From positions 88,024,478-88,088,477 of the forward strand of contig OX375873.1 in NCBI GenBank assembly GCA_947359465.1: a stretch of 64,000 nucleotides of DNA. The letters are read 5' to 3'. The notes beneath the pieces were generated by a model that was given only the letters and a program-made list of their open reading frames with translations, had not been told where the DNA came from and did not search any database. Numbering within the stretch: the first letter of the stretch is position 1; each line of letters begins with the position of its first letter. Below, piece by piece: positions 55,124 through 64,000 of the stretch. This DNA is from Metellina segmentata. Taxonomy: Eukaryota > Arthropoda > Arachnida > Araneae > Tetragnathidae. The position numbers and the translations under genes are program-made.

Positions 55124-55566
55124 TGTAAGGTTCGCCATCTCGCATCTTACAAGAAGTGAAACGCCAAGTTGGCAACCCTACATAGAAAACGCCAAGCTGG
55201 CAACCTAAGAACAAAGCTTTTTCAATTAAAAGAAACGTCCACAAGATTTCAAGCCGAGGAAGTGCTGCAAAAGCCAATTAAAAAAGTCAGAGCAATAAAT
55301 AGTTACCGAGACAACTAAAAGATAAAATCCATCTTTAGAACAGGAGATCAAGTAAAGATTTTATACAGCCGGTGGGAGGAAAGTTACACTTTTGAATGCC
55401 TATCCAAATGTAATTGCTACTTTATACTACATGTAACTTACGTGACGATCGATTAAATTTAGTAAAATACACTCCAAATATAGAATTTTGACTCTGTGTC
55501 TTTTGAGTCTTTTACTAAACTTTCACGACGGAGTTCATCAACAACCATCGGCCTCGGACCACTACT
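55124..55566 (+). repeat. 3' LTR
   Basis: 443 bp, identical to the 5' LTR as far as I can compare by eye. It is followed by the target duplication GGCAT at 55567-55571. Because LTRs are made identical at insertion, the absence of differences indicates a recent event or recent gene conversion. Confidence 0.95.
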
Positions 55567-55571
55567 GGCAT

Positions 55572-56519
55572 CAACAATTCATTCTTCATTTCTGAAGTAA
55601 ATAATTTGAAATGTGTTGTTTTCGTATAGAGCTCATGTGCCTTAGTTGGATAATAGGGAGAAACTGTTGAAAATTATTAAATTAGCTATTTGAAAAGTAT
55701 CTATAAATTGTAAAAACAAAAATTAGTTTAGATATCTTCACTAAAGAACAATTCGTAAATGGTCGTGAATAGGCTTTTATTTTACACGTAAATTAACAGT
55801 TATTTTGTATGTGTCTAAGAGATATGGATGAATATTTGCCGTTGAGTGACTATTATATTGTGAAATGATGTCTAAATAAGTAAGTAATGTAATTGAAGTT
55901 AACTTCTGTGAAAGCTATCAACTGTAAAACCGCTTAGAAAATGACGATATGCTTATGTTTCTTCGATTGAAGATTTTAGATATTCAAATCTTTTCATGTT
56001 CAAAAGCCTGGCTAAGTAGGAAAATTTCAAAATCGTAAGTGACCCATAGCGATGTGATATCATTCTTACTAAAAGATAATCGTCTCTCTCATAAAAAAAA
56101 GATCGTATAGTAAAGTTATTTTACAAAATTGTTTGCGTTGCACTCATGGTATTTAAAATTGAAGAAGATCAAATTATCTTTTAGTTTCATTGACAAACAT
56201 TGTGTTGTAAATATAGAATGTATCCCACTTGCTACTGGTTACTGAAGCCCTAGAAGTTAATAAAGTACGGCCATTGCTATAGATAAAAAATCTCCAACGA
56301 CTCAGGGTTGTATTGCTCCAGAGAATGTTAGTTAAAAAATACCAAATTGTAACAACTCAAGAACTGCAAGTTGAACGTGTGTCAAAACAATTTGATAATC
56401 CATCTGGAACTGTCAACTAAGTCAGAAAGAATTTTACACTATTTCACTGTATAATTTATCATACAATGGTGAGTGCTATAGTTAGATCAGATAAGCTCAG
56501 TTAGATTGATAATGCTCAG
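55572..56519. other. No recognised gene; short SINE-A tail fragment
   Basis: AT-rich. A weak SINE-A 3' end (GGGTTGTATTGCTCCAGAG, then GTTAGTTAA) lies at about 56291-56336. Nothing else is supported. Confidence 0.4.
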
Positions 56520-56724
56520 TTAGATCGCCGCTAGGTGTCGAGCAGTGTGCGTCGCGTTTTCGGAGCTCCCGCGAAATTCAAGTTATTTTTACGTAATTCT
56601 TCATTTATTTAGAACTAAGCACTGTATTACTTCTATTTCTACCAGTTCAAACATTTCGAATTGTTTTTAAAGTGTTTTTATAGTCCTTGTACTTAGTTTT
56701 TGACTTATCAAGTAGTCCTAAGTC

Positions 56725-56960
56725 AAGTTTCGTTAGGCCTAATTCATGTATGTCTCGCTAGGCCTAATTCACGTATGTCTCGTTGGGCTTAAATATTTTG
56801 TGTCTTGTTTGTTTTCATTCAGATAGTAGACTACTATAAGGTTATAGGATATTTAATTCCAGCTTTTTCTGTATATTTTTTTAAGTGTAGTGCTTTTTCT
56901 GTGTATTTGACTTAGTGCTTTTTCTGTAGGTTTGATTTTGTTTTGTGCTTTTTCTGTGCA
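56725..56960 (+). promoter_or_regulatory. Repeated 5' UTR of the CR1-like LINE
   Basis: Two kinds of short repeats stand here. A ~28 bp unit TCTCGCTAGGCCTAATTCACGTATG occurs two and a half times at 56728-56790. The word GCTTTTTCTGT occurs four times between 56872 and 56960 with 17-30 bp spacing. Repeated 5' UTR monomers in LINEs often carry the internal promoter. That role here is inference. Confidence 0.4.
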
Positions 56961-56982
56961 TTGATTGTTACTTTGGATAAGC

Positions 56983-57756
56983 ATGGGTATAGTTAGAATG
57001 TTCAAGGAGATGAGGACAGAGGGAGCCAGTGGAGAGTTCTATGTGGAATGTGACTTGTGTGGGAATATGGTTGAGGCAGGAAAGGGGGGTGTGAGTGGGT
57101 TTAAAATGTCAGAGAAGGTTGAATTTACATGCAAGAGTTGCTCAGAGGTGGGAGATTTGAGGAAGGAGCTGGAGGCTTTGAAGGTGAGGGCTGCAGAGGG
57201 AGTGGAAAAGGGTTTCCAATGTGTAGACTTGGGGCATGTTGATCAGGGGGATAAGGTAACTAGAGGGGTAGTGGTTGGTGATTCAATGGTTAGGGTTTTG
57301 GGAGAAATGGTAGGGCGTAAAAAGCGCAATTTTGCAAGGTGTTGCTTGCCAGGTGAAAGGGTAAAACATGTAGTTGAGGCAGTTAAGGCAGGTGTGGTTA
57401 AAGGGGAGGAAAAGGCAGTAGTGTGGGTGGGAACAAATGACGTAGAGAGGACTACTAATGTCGAGTTTTAGAGGGAAGCAGAAACACTTTTAAGAGGCAT
57501 TAAGTCTCATGGGGCAGAAGTAACAGTATTAGGATTACTATCTAGGTATGGGTTAGGCAATGGGTGGTTAAATCAAAGGGCCAATAAGATGAACGGGTTG
57601 TTAAGGGATTTGTGTGAGAGGGAGGAGGTTAAATTTTTAGATGTTTGGAAGGAGTGTAGGAGGGATTGGATAAGCAGGGACAATTTGCATTTAAACTTGA
57701 TAGGTAATAGGGAGGTTGGCAAGCGGGTTTTGAACATTCTGGAGTCAAAAAACTAG
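56983..57756 (+). pseudogene. CR1 ORF1: zinc-binding and SGNH esterase protein, one stop
   Basis: The ATG at 56983 opens a frame of 257 codons. The N-terminal part has two CxxC pairs (CDLCGNMV and CKSC), a PHD-like or other zinc-binding unit of CR1 ORF1 proteins, followed by a short helical part (LRKELEALKVRAAEG). The rest is a lipase/esterase of the SGNH type. Block I is VVVGDSMVRVLG with the nucleophile serine at about residue 101, block III is WVGTNDVE, and the last block, RDNLHLNLIGN, has the catalytic Asp and His. In CR1 elements this protein binds nucleic acid and lipid and assists retrotransposition. A TAG at 57469-57471 interrupts the frame between blocks III and V; the frame resumes and ends at TAG 57754-57756. 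Confidence 0.8.
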
Positions 57757-57788
57757 TATACAAGCAGGGATGGGAAGGACATAGAGGG

Positions 57789-60689
57789 TTGACAGTACAC
57801 AGTAATTGCTTAGGAAAACTAACAGGGTCTAAATTGCAGGAGACAAACAATACAAAGGGAAAGTGCAATGTAAGGGAGAAAAACAATACCAAGACAAATA
57901 ATACAAGGGGAAAGTGCAAGATAAGGGTAAAAAATAAGCTAAAAGTATTTTATTGTAATGCTAGCAGTGTGAGAAATAAAATGGATGAGCTCAAGGGAAT
58001 TGCACAAGCAGAGGACATAGATATCATTGGGATTACTGAAAGTTGGGCAAGCAGTGAAGATGCACAAATTTTAGAATTAAGGGGATTCACAATGTTTAGG
58101 GAGGACAGAGTGAATAGGAAATGGGGTTTTGATTTATGTGAGAGAATTCTTAAACTGTACGGAAATAAAGTTAAATAGTAAAACTGAGGGGATAGAATCA
58201 GTCTGGGTGAAACTGAATGCAGACAAAGGCAAAGGACTAATTCTGGGCAATATATATAGACCTCCTGTTTGTAGTGAAGAGCAGGAAAAGGGCATGTGCA
58301 ATCTGATAAACGAAGCATGTCAAAAAGGAGAATTAATTTTAATGGGGGACTATAACTATCCAAATATTGACTGGACAAACAATCTAGATACAAATGGGAA
58401 AGGGGCAGAATTTTTGTAAGTGATACAGGATTTTATTTTGTACCAGATGGTGCATGAGGATACTAGGGACAATGCAATATTGGATTTGATTTTCAGCAAT
58501 GATGAGGATAGGGTGCAGGATTTGGTTATAGGTGAGCCACTGGGAGAAAGTGATCATAGAACTATCAGATTAAGTATAAATTTTCAGTCAGCATACACAA
58601 TCAATAGTAGGATAATTCCAAATTTCAGAGAGGTAAATTTTCATAAGATAAGGGAAGTGTTAAAGGAAACATTCAGAGGGGGATTATTAGCACCGCATCA
58701 TTCTGAACAATGGGAGGAATTCAAGAATAAGTTAGACAGGGTGTTAAAAAAACACGTAGCGTTCAGGAAAAAAGGAAAATCTAGAAAATTGCTCCCTATG
58801 TGGTTTTCAGGGGAAACACACAAAGTTTTAAAATTAAAACAAAGAACATACAGGGTATATAAAAGCACTGGTAACGACAGAGACAAGGAGGCATATCAGA
58901 AAGCCAGAAAGGAGTTTAAAAATATTAGTCGAAAGCAAAAGGTGTCCTTGGAGGAAAAATTAGCAAGGGAAATAAATATAAACCCAAAAGAAATTTTTGC
59001 ATATGCAAGTGGTAAAAATAAATTTAGTACTACACTGGGCCCGTTGGAGGGGAAGGGAGGTGAATTCATTCAAGACGAGGTGGGAATGGCAAACGTGTTA
59101 AATGACTTTTTTCTGGGGTTTTTCAATGGTAACTATAATTTAAAAAAGGATCCCAAGGATGGAGCCTTTGCAGGGGGTATAATTAAAGAATGCAAATTCA
59201 CCAGGGAAGAAAGAGTACATCAGTTGAAAAGAATTAAGCCATCTAAAGCACCAGGGTCAGACGATATTTATCCGAGAGTACTAGTGGAATGCGCGGAAGA
59301 ACTGGGGGAAGTAATTCACACGATATTTAATTCAACATATAGCACAGGTTGAGTACCAATGGATTGGAAGTTGGCCAACATAACTCCAATTTTCAAAAAG
59401 GGAATACAAAGTGATCTTGGCAACTATAGACCAGTAAGTCTAACATCAGTAATTTGCAAAATATTTGAATCTCTGTTAATAAAGCATATAATGTTATACT
59501 CGGTGGAGGGGGGACTTTTATCAGAGAATCAGTATGGGTTCAGGAATGGCAGATCCTGCTCTACAAACCTTTTGAAGTTCTACGAAAAAATTACTGATTA
59601 GCTGGATAATAAGAGCAGTGTGGATATCATGTACATAGATTTTCAAAAGGCTTCTGATAAAGTACCTCATGAGACATTACTGTTTAAATTGGAAAGGCTG
59701 GGGATTCAGGGAAAAACATTAATATGGATAAAGAATTGGTTATTGGGTAGAAAGCAGAGAGTGCAGGTAAAAGGAAATTATTCACAGTGGACAGAAGTTA
59801 TAAGTGGGGTGTCTCAGGGATCAGTTTTGGGACCAATTTTATTTATAATTTTCATAGATGATATAGGTCAGGGGATCAAGAATAGAATCAGTATATTTGC
59901 AGATGACTTAAAAATATGGGGGACAGTGGATACCAAGTTACAGATAGAAATTTACAAGTGGATTTTGATAAGATATCCGAATGGGCTGTAAAATGGGGTA
60001 TGTCATTTAATGTAGGGAAATGTCAAGTTCTGCATATGGGTTACAGGAACAGTGGAGCCGAGTACAGGCTGCAGGGAGTAAAGGTAAAGGAGGGAGAAAC
60101 AGTCAAGGATCTTGGGGTGATAATTCACAGGGATTTTAAAATGGGTCATAAATGTTCAGCTGCGGGTAAAAAGGCTAATAGGCTACTGGGGTATATTAAA
60201 AAGACTGTAACTTCAAGGTATAAGAATATAATCTTGCCGTTATATAAGGGTTTAGTAAGACCACATCTAGAATATGCTGTACAATTCTGGGCTCCATATA
60301 TGAGAAAGGACATAGAATCAATTGAAAGGGTTCAGCACAGAGCTACAAAAATAATAAAGGGGCTAGCAAATTTCGACTATAATGAACGTTTAAGTAAGCT
60401 AAACATGTATACACTGGAAAGAAGAAGAAGGAGGGGGGATTTGATTCAGCTTTTCAAGTTTGTAAAACAAGGGGACACAGAGGGCTTAAATTTCAATAGG
60501 GATAACAGAACAAGGGGTCATGGGTATAAATTGAATAAGACACATTTTAATCGGGATTTAAGGAAAAACTACTACTTTAATAGGGTAATAGACAGTTGGA
60601 ACGCGTTGCCAGAAAATATAGTTAATTCAAAGGGAGTGTACGAATTTAAGACACAATTGGATAGTCAGTGGGAATTGGAGAATTCTTAA
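57789..60689 (+). pseudogene. CR1 ORF2: endonuclease and reverse transcriptase, multiple lesions
   Basis: The endonuclease starts KLKVFYCNASSVRNKMDEL and has the catalytic motifs ITESWA, GDYNYPNIDW (Asp codon at 58348) and GESDHRTI. The RT has LKRIKPSKAPGSDDIYPRVL, NYRPVSLTSVICKIFE, ENQYGFRNGRSCSTNL, MYIDFQKASDKVPH, GVSQGSVLGPILF and FADDLKIWG (59896-59922). The thumb follows (MSFNVGKCQVLHMG, LVRPHLEYAVQFWAPY), and the C-terminal part ends LDSQWELENS at 60689. Lesions are a frameshift near 58110-58130, TAA 58417-58419, TGA 59350-59352, TAG 59599-59601 and a frameshift near 59945. The A of the usual KAFDKV motif is kept but F has become S. Motif order and the ATTTGT tail support CR1. Confidence 0.88.
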
Positions 60690-60756
60690 ACAAAGGACCA
60701 GCCTTGTTGGGCTTGAGCCTGTAGCTGGTCGTCAATATTTGTATTTGTATTTGTAT
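60690..60756 (+). other. 3' end of the CR1-like LINE
   Basis: A short GC-richer 3' UTR (CCTTGTTGGGCTTGAGCC, then GTAGCTGGTCGTC) ends in three ATTTGT repeats rather than poly-A. CR1-type elements end in such short oligomer repeats, which the reverse transcriptase recognises. Confidence 0.7.
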
Positions 60757-61699
60757 AAGCTCTTCTGTACGTTTCTACGTTCAAGGAAAATATAATTACT
60801 AGTTGTAACATTTTGTTAAAATTAAAATCTCCCAATAATATGGAACAACATTTTAAGTGATACGAAATGTCCGTGTCAGAAGCTCTGAAAATATCAATAG
60901 TGCGAAACGCAGTTGAGTATTTAATAACAGCCAAATAGGAATGCCTGAAAAACAAATGATTTCAGAACATCCATTCTGGCAGCGTTCCATGGAATTTTGC
61001 TATAGTTATTACGACATACTGGCATACATAGATATAATACCTTAATGAACTGTATGTACCTCAGATAAGCTTAAAGTAAAACCTTAAGCATCATTCATGT
61101 CTACATTTAAAAGAGTTAAAAATGTTTCAGAGAAAGATAGTAGTAGTACTTTCTTGGAGACTCGTAACTACCATTCTTGAATTTTAATGCAGCTTAATAT
61201 TTATTTAGGCATCATAATAGTTCTCTTATCTTCGAATACGATAGTTTATAGTCCTGCAAATATCAGTCGCAAAAAAATAAGCTTAAACCTCTCGTTTAAA
61301 TAAATATACGCCCTAAAGGTAATGTCTGTTAAATATATTCGATAGGATCACATTGTTCAATGTAGTAGTTGAGCGCATGTTTTGAATAATTTACTGACTT
61401 TATATCTTGCCTAATTTTAAAGAGAACAATAGTATTTCAAGCTACTTTTGCATTATTTATAGGAGTATTGAAATGATATGCAGAACCTTCAATTTTTTCA
61501 AACATAGTTAATGAATTTCAGATTTAAGTGATGAACAGAACAAAGCTTTGAAAATTGCAATAGCATCTTACAGAGTAATTAACATAGTATTGGGAATTTG
61601 GATAAAAAAATAGTTTGGGATTTCACTATTGAGAATATTTTTAAATTTTACTGTAAGAATTTACGAGCATTTTTTAAGGGAAATATATCTTAACCATCC
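60757..61699. other. No recognised gene
   Basis: AT-rich. Nothing supported. Confidence 0.4.
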
Positions 61700-61880
61700 G
61701 TGGCTTTTGATTAAACGCATTTGACGAAATATCTCATCAAAAGAAGAAAACTAACCAGATCTTGATCTCTTCATCATAAAAAAAAAATCGGCAATATTTT
61801 GTTGACGAGAAATCATGTCATTAGCAAAATTGACCAGATCTTGATCGACGAGTCTTAACCACTTGGATGGTTAATTACTA
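61700..61880. repeat. ACGAGATATCTCGT palindrome-repeat family, copy 6
   Basis: Units TTTGACGAAATATCTCATC and TTGACGAGAAATCATGTC are separated by AACTAACCAGATCTTGATC and GCAAAATTGACCAGATCTTG. The right edge is CTTAACCACTTGGATGG, the family end. The palindromes are mutated here, but the spacer words are well kept. Confidence 0.6.
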
Positions 61881-62520
61881 TCTACAACTGGGTCATTCCA
61901 TGTCAAATCGACACAGTCCACCAACTCGACTCCCCTCTGATGCTTGTTTAGCTTGGCGATTTTGTTGTGCTGTTACATATAAGAAAATGCGGAACCCATC
62001 AACTTTATGCTTGCATTAGGTTTTAATTTTAACATTAATTCCAACTTCATACTTGCATTAGGATTTCATTTAAATTTACTTTAATTTTGAAAAAAAAAAG
62101 AGGCTTTTTCCATGATTCTAGACTTACTAAATAGCCAGTAATTATTGATCGAATATTCCGATCGGACTAACTTAAGCCATATTTTGTGCATAAATGCACA
62201 AAAGTTCTCATGATGTAACTTTGATGATGTAACTCAAACTTAACTTTGATGACTAAAGTTCTCATGATGTAACTCATGTGTTCAAGTTGTTAAATGCTTA
62301 AAGTTGTCATGATGATAGGGTCTCATAATTAACCTTTTTCTATTTTCAAAGTCATCAAATGTGACATTTGAAGTCGAATTACAAGTAAGAAGTATATAAT
62401 TGCTTTTTTCTAACATTATATACTCGTATTTCTTAAAGTACACTATTTGTATTTGCTTTCTAGAACTTTAAAGTTAAGACACTCATAGTGAATAACAATT
62501 CAACTATAGAAAACAGTACA
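61881..62520. other. No recognised gene; short tandem repeat
   Basis: AAAGTTCTCATGATGTAACT and close variants recur about three times at 62205-62310. The start GGGTCATTCCATGTCAAATC near 61891 has the look of a dispersed repeat end, but no partner end is visible. Confidence 0.4.
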
Positions 62521-62925
62521 AAGTCCCAAATCCGGAATCCTCCGGACCTCGGCCATTCCGGATTTAGGATTATTTGTATTTTTTGTCAAAAAAACCTTAA
62601 CCTTACCCTATTCCCATGCAAATTTTGCGATTGCAATAGTAAAATATCAAATATATAGATAAGAATAATTTAAAAAAACAAACAAAAAAAACCTTTTTAA
62701 TACAGTACAAAAAATTTTACTTGCAAATATTCTAATTTTTCTGTGTGGTATTTACACAGAACATGTCCGTTATTTTGCGTTATTTCTCCAATTAGGTCCA
62801 GGTTCAACTCCTTGTTTTTTAAAAATTGTCGGAAACTTGTAAAAAACTAAGAAAAGCAAAAAAAAGTAGACCGGTTAGCAAAACGTCTGGATTTTGGACG
62901 ATTCCGGACTCCTGATTTGGGACTT
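62521..62925. mobile_element. 405 bp MITE with AAGTCCCAAATC ends
   Basis: The left end AAGTCCCAAATCCGGAATCC and the complement of the right end AAGTCCCAAATCAGGAGTCC form terminal inverted repeats. The left end contains a further palindrome (AATCCGGAATCC...GGCCATTCCGGATT). The interior is AT-rich without ORF. I could not define a target duplication, so the superfamily is open. Confidence 0.6.
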
Positions 62926-64000
62926 CGTGTTGTAATAATATAATCCATGATCATGCGCACCTGTATCGTTTCACACAGTTGTACAATCTGGCTCAGAAAA
63001 CTTATTTTGTTGATAAATAATAACCTAAGTGAGATTACCTGACACTGAGTAACTTTTCTGTTTTGAGGTCATTCAATTTGAAATTTGATCATGAATTAGA
63101 AATACATGACTATTTATTTTTTCTAAAAATGTGTTAAGATATGTAAGAAAAATGTGTAAGTACAACACCAATCTTTGATTTCTGAAAGTTTCAAATTGGG
63201 TTCAGGGTAAAAAAAATCGAAGTAAATAGAATCATGTAAACTGCGTCTAAAATATATTATATATTATTATATATTTGTTTATTAAACAGCATACTAATAT
63301 TAAAACTACAACAATAATATTCAGTAAACAATAACATTAGCAATGTTCTTGAAAAATAGTTAATTTTTTTTCAAACTGTAGTTGTAAATATATATTTAGT
63401 AGAGGTCACACTAAAAGACATTGTAATATCGTCAATAATGTTATTTGTTTATCTTCAAATAAGCCCTAATTTATTTCGAAGGTAAAACTATCAAGTATTG
63501 TTTGCTTTATGTGCTTATGAATAATAATAATAATAAGAACAACAAATTAAAAAACTAATTTTTAGTAAATTTTTGTATTGTACATATAAAAAAACTGTAA
63601 ACAAATAATTTGACTTATAATATCTTCAAAAGTACAATAAGTCTTCAAACCATTTACAGCTTAACGATTTTTAGTAATCACTGGTATTGTATAGAACAAT
63701 ATGTTTATAAGTTTATATAGTTAAAAAGATGTCTACACGTAGAAATCTAAGAGCTTCAAATTTCCCTTGAGGCATAACATAACATTTAGATGCTACTTTT
63801 CATTTTTTGACTTAATGTTCGAATTTCTTTTTCCTTCTTTAAAAATAGTTTATCAATGTCTTCAAAGGATTTTGGTTTTGAACTTGCTGAAACATTTTCG
63901 TCCCTAGAGGGGGTATTCATATTTAAATGTATTCACAGATTTTTGTCTGTAGAAACAGATTAAACTTATACTAGGTATCTGAAAAAGATAAGAGATACCT
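62926..64000. other. No recognised gene
   Basis: AT-rich, with an AAT microsatellite near 63521-63536. Nothing supported. Confidence 0.4.

Larger units (their letters stand above)
49304..55566 (+). mobile_element. Ty3/gypsy-type LTR retrotransposon with integrase upstream of RT (Gmr1-like)
   Basis: The element is complete in structure: 443 bp LTRs that I find identical, the 5 bp target duplication GGCAT (49299-49303 and 55567-55571), a primer site right after the 5' LTR and a short purine tract before the 3' LTR. The coding part runs gag, zinc knuckle, protease, integrase (zinc-binding, DD35E core, GPY/F-like module), reverse transcriptase, RNase H. The RT and RNase H motifs are of Ty3/gypsy type. 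In that group integrase normally comes last; here it lies before RT, as in copia and in Gmr1-like elements. There are three lesions: a frameshift near 51200, a stop at 52390-52392 and a frameshift at the A7 run 54136-54142. No envelope-like ORF is present. Confidence 0.93.
56520..60756 (+). mobile_element. CR1-like LINE, near full length, decayed
   Basis: A ~4.2 kb non-LTR retrotransposon. It has a GC-richer start near 56520-56580, a 5' UTR with short tandem repeats, ORF1 with zinc-binding and esterase parts, ORF2 with an APE-type endonuclease and RT, and a 3' end made of ATTTGT repeats. That is the architecture of the CR1 group. The 5' boundary is approximate and no target duplication is evident, as is usual for CR1. 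The reading frames carry four stops and two frameshifts, so the copy is dead, but it is still easily readable. Confidence 0.85.

Noticed and set aside
57629..58393. Minus ORFs of 96 and 147 codons over the LINE
   Set aside because: They are antisense shadows of CR1 ORF1 and the ORF2 endonuclease region.

Overview
The window is AT-rich eukaryotic DNA, about two thirds A+T by eye, and almost all of its recognisable content is mobile. No complete host gene is identifiable. The element mix is that of an arthropod. It includes a decayed copy of a protein family that is multicopy in spiders and hemipterans, Tc1-like and DD41D (rosa-like) transposons, Jockey and CR1 LINE remains, and tRNA-derived SINEs. 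I favour a chelicerate, perhaps a spider, but the sequence does not prove it.

Positions 1-20,000 hold mostly non-autonomous DNA elements and SINE relics. These are a hAT-like element (2148-2899), a DD41D mariner-type element (5545-6863), a fold-back element with ~430 bp arms and TTAA ends (10527-11929) that carries a second MITE with a perfect 8 bp target duplication, and a smaller TTAA-flanked MITE (15055-15304). A CTAG...AGAT repeat with a GC-rich hairpin head lies at 18233-18872. Copies of one ~300 bp SINE family (SINE-A) are scattered through the whole window. So is a family built around the palindrome ACGAGATATCTCGT.

Positions 20,000-44,000 contain a minus-strand pseudogene of the multicopy arthropod family (20220-21748). 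A full-length tRNA-derived SINE is inserted a few codons after its start. The rest is long AT-rich unique sequence, several tandem arrays (periods ~387, ~336 and ~150-240 bp) and two more CTAG...AGAT repeats.

Positions 44,000-61,000 are the transposon-dense core. A Tc1-like element (44087-46400) is split by a 5'-truncated Jockey-type LINE. A ~6.3 kb LTR retrotransposon (49304-55566) follows, with two identical 443 bp LTRs, a 5 bp target duplication GGCAT and a tRNA-Ser primer site. A decayed CR1-like LINE (about 56520-60756) comes next, with an esterase-type ORF1.

The main discovery is in the LTR element. It is a Ty3/gypsy-type element whose pol order is protease, integrase, reverse transcriptase, RNase H. 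Integrase precedes RT in one continuous reading frame, and the gag capsid resembles a SCAN domain. This is the Gmr1-like arrangement, which I know mainly from deuterostomes. The identical LTRs indicate recent insertion, yet the coding region has two frameshifts and one stop.
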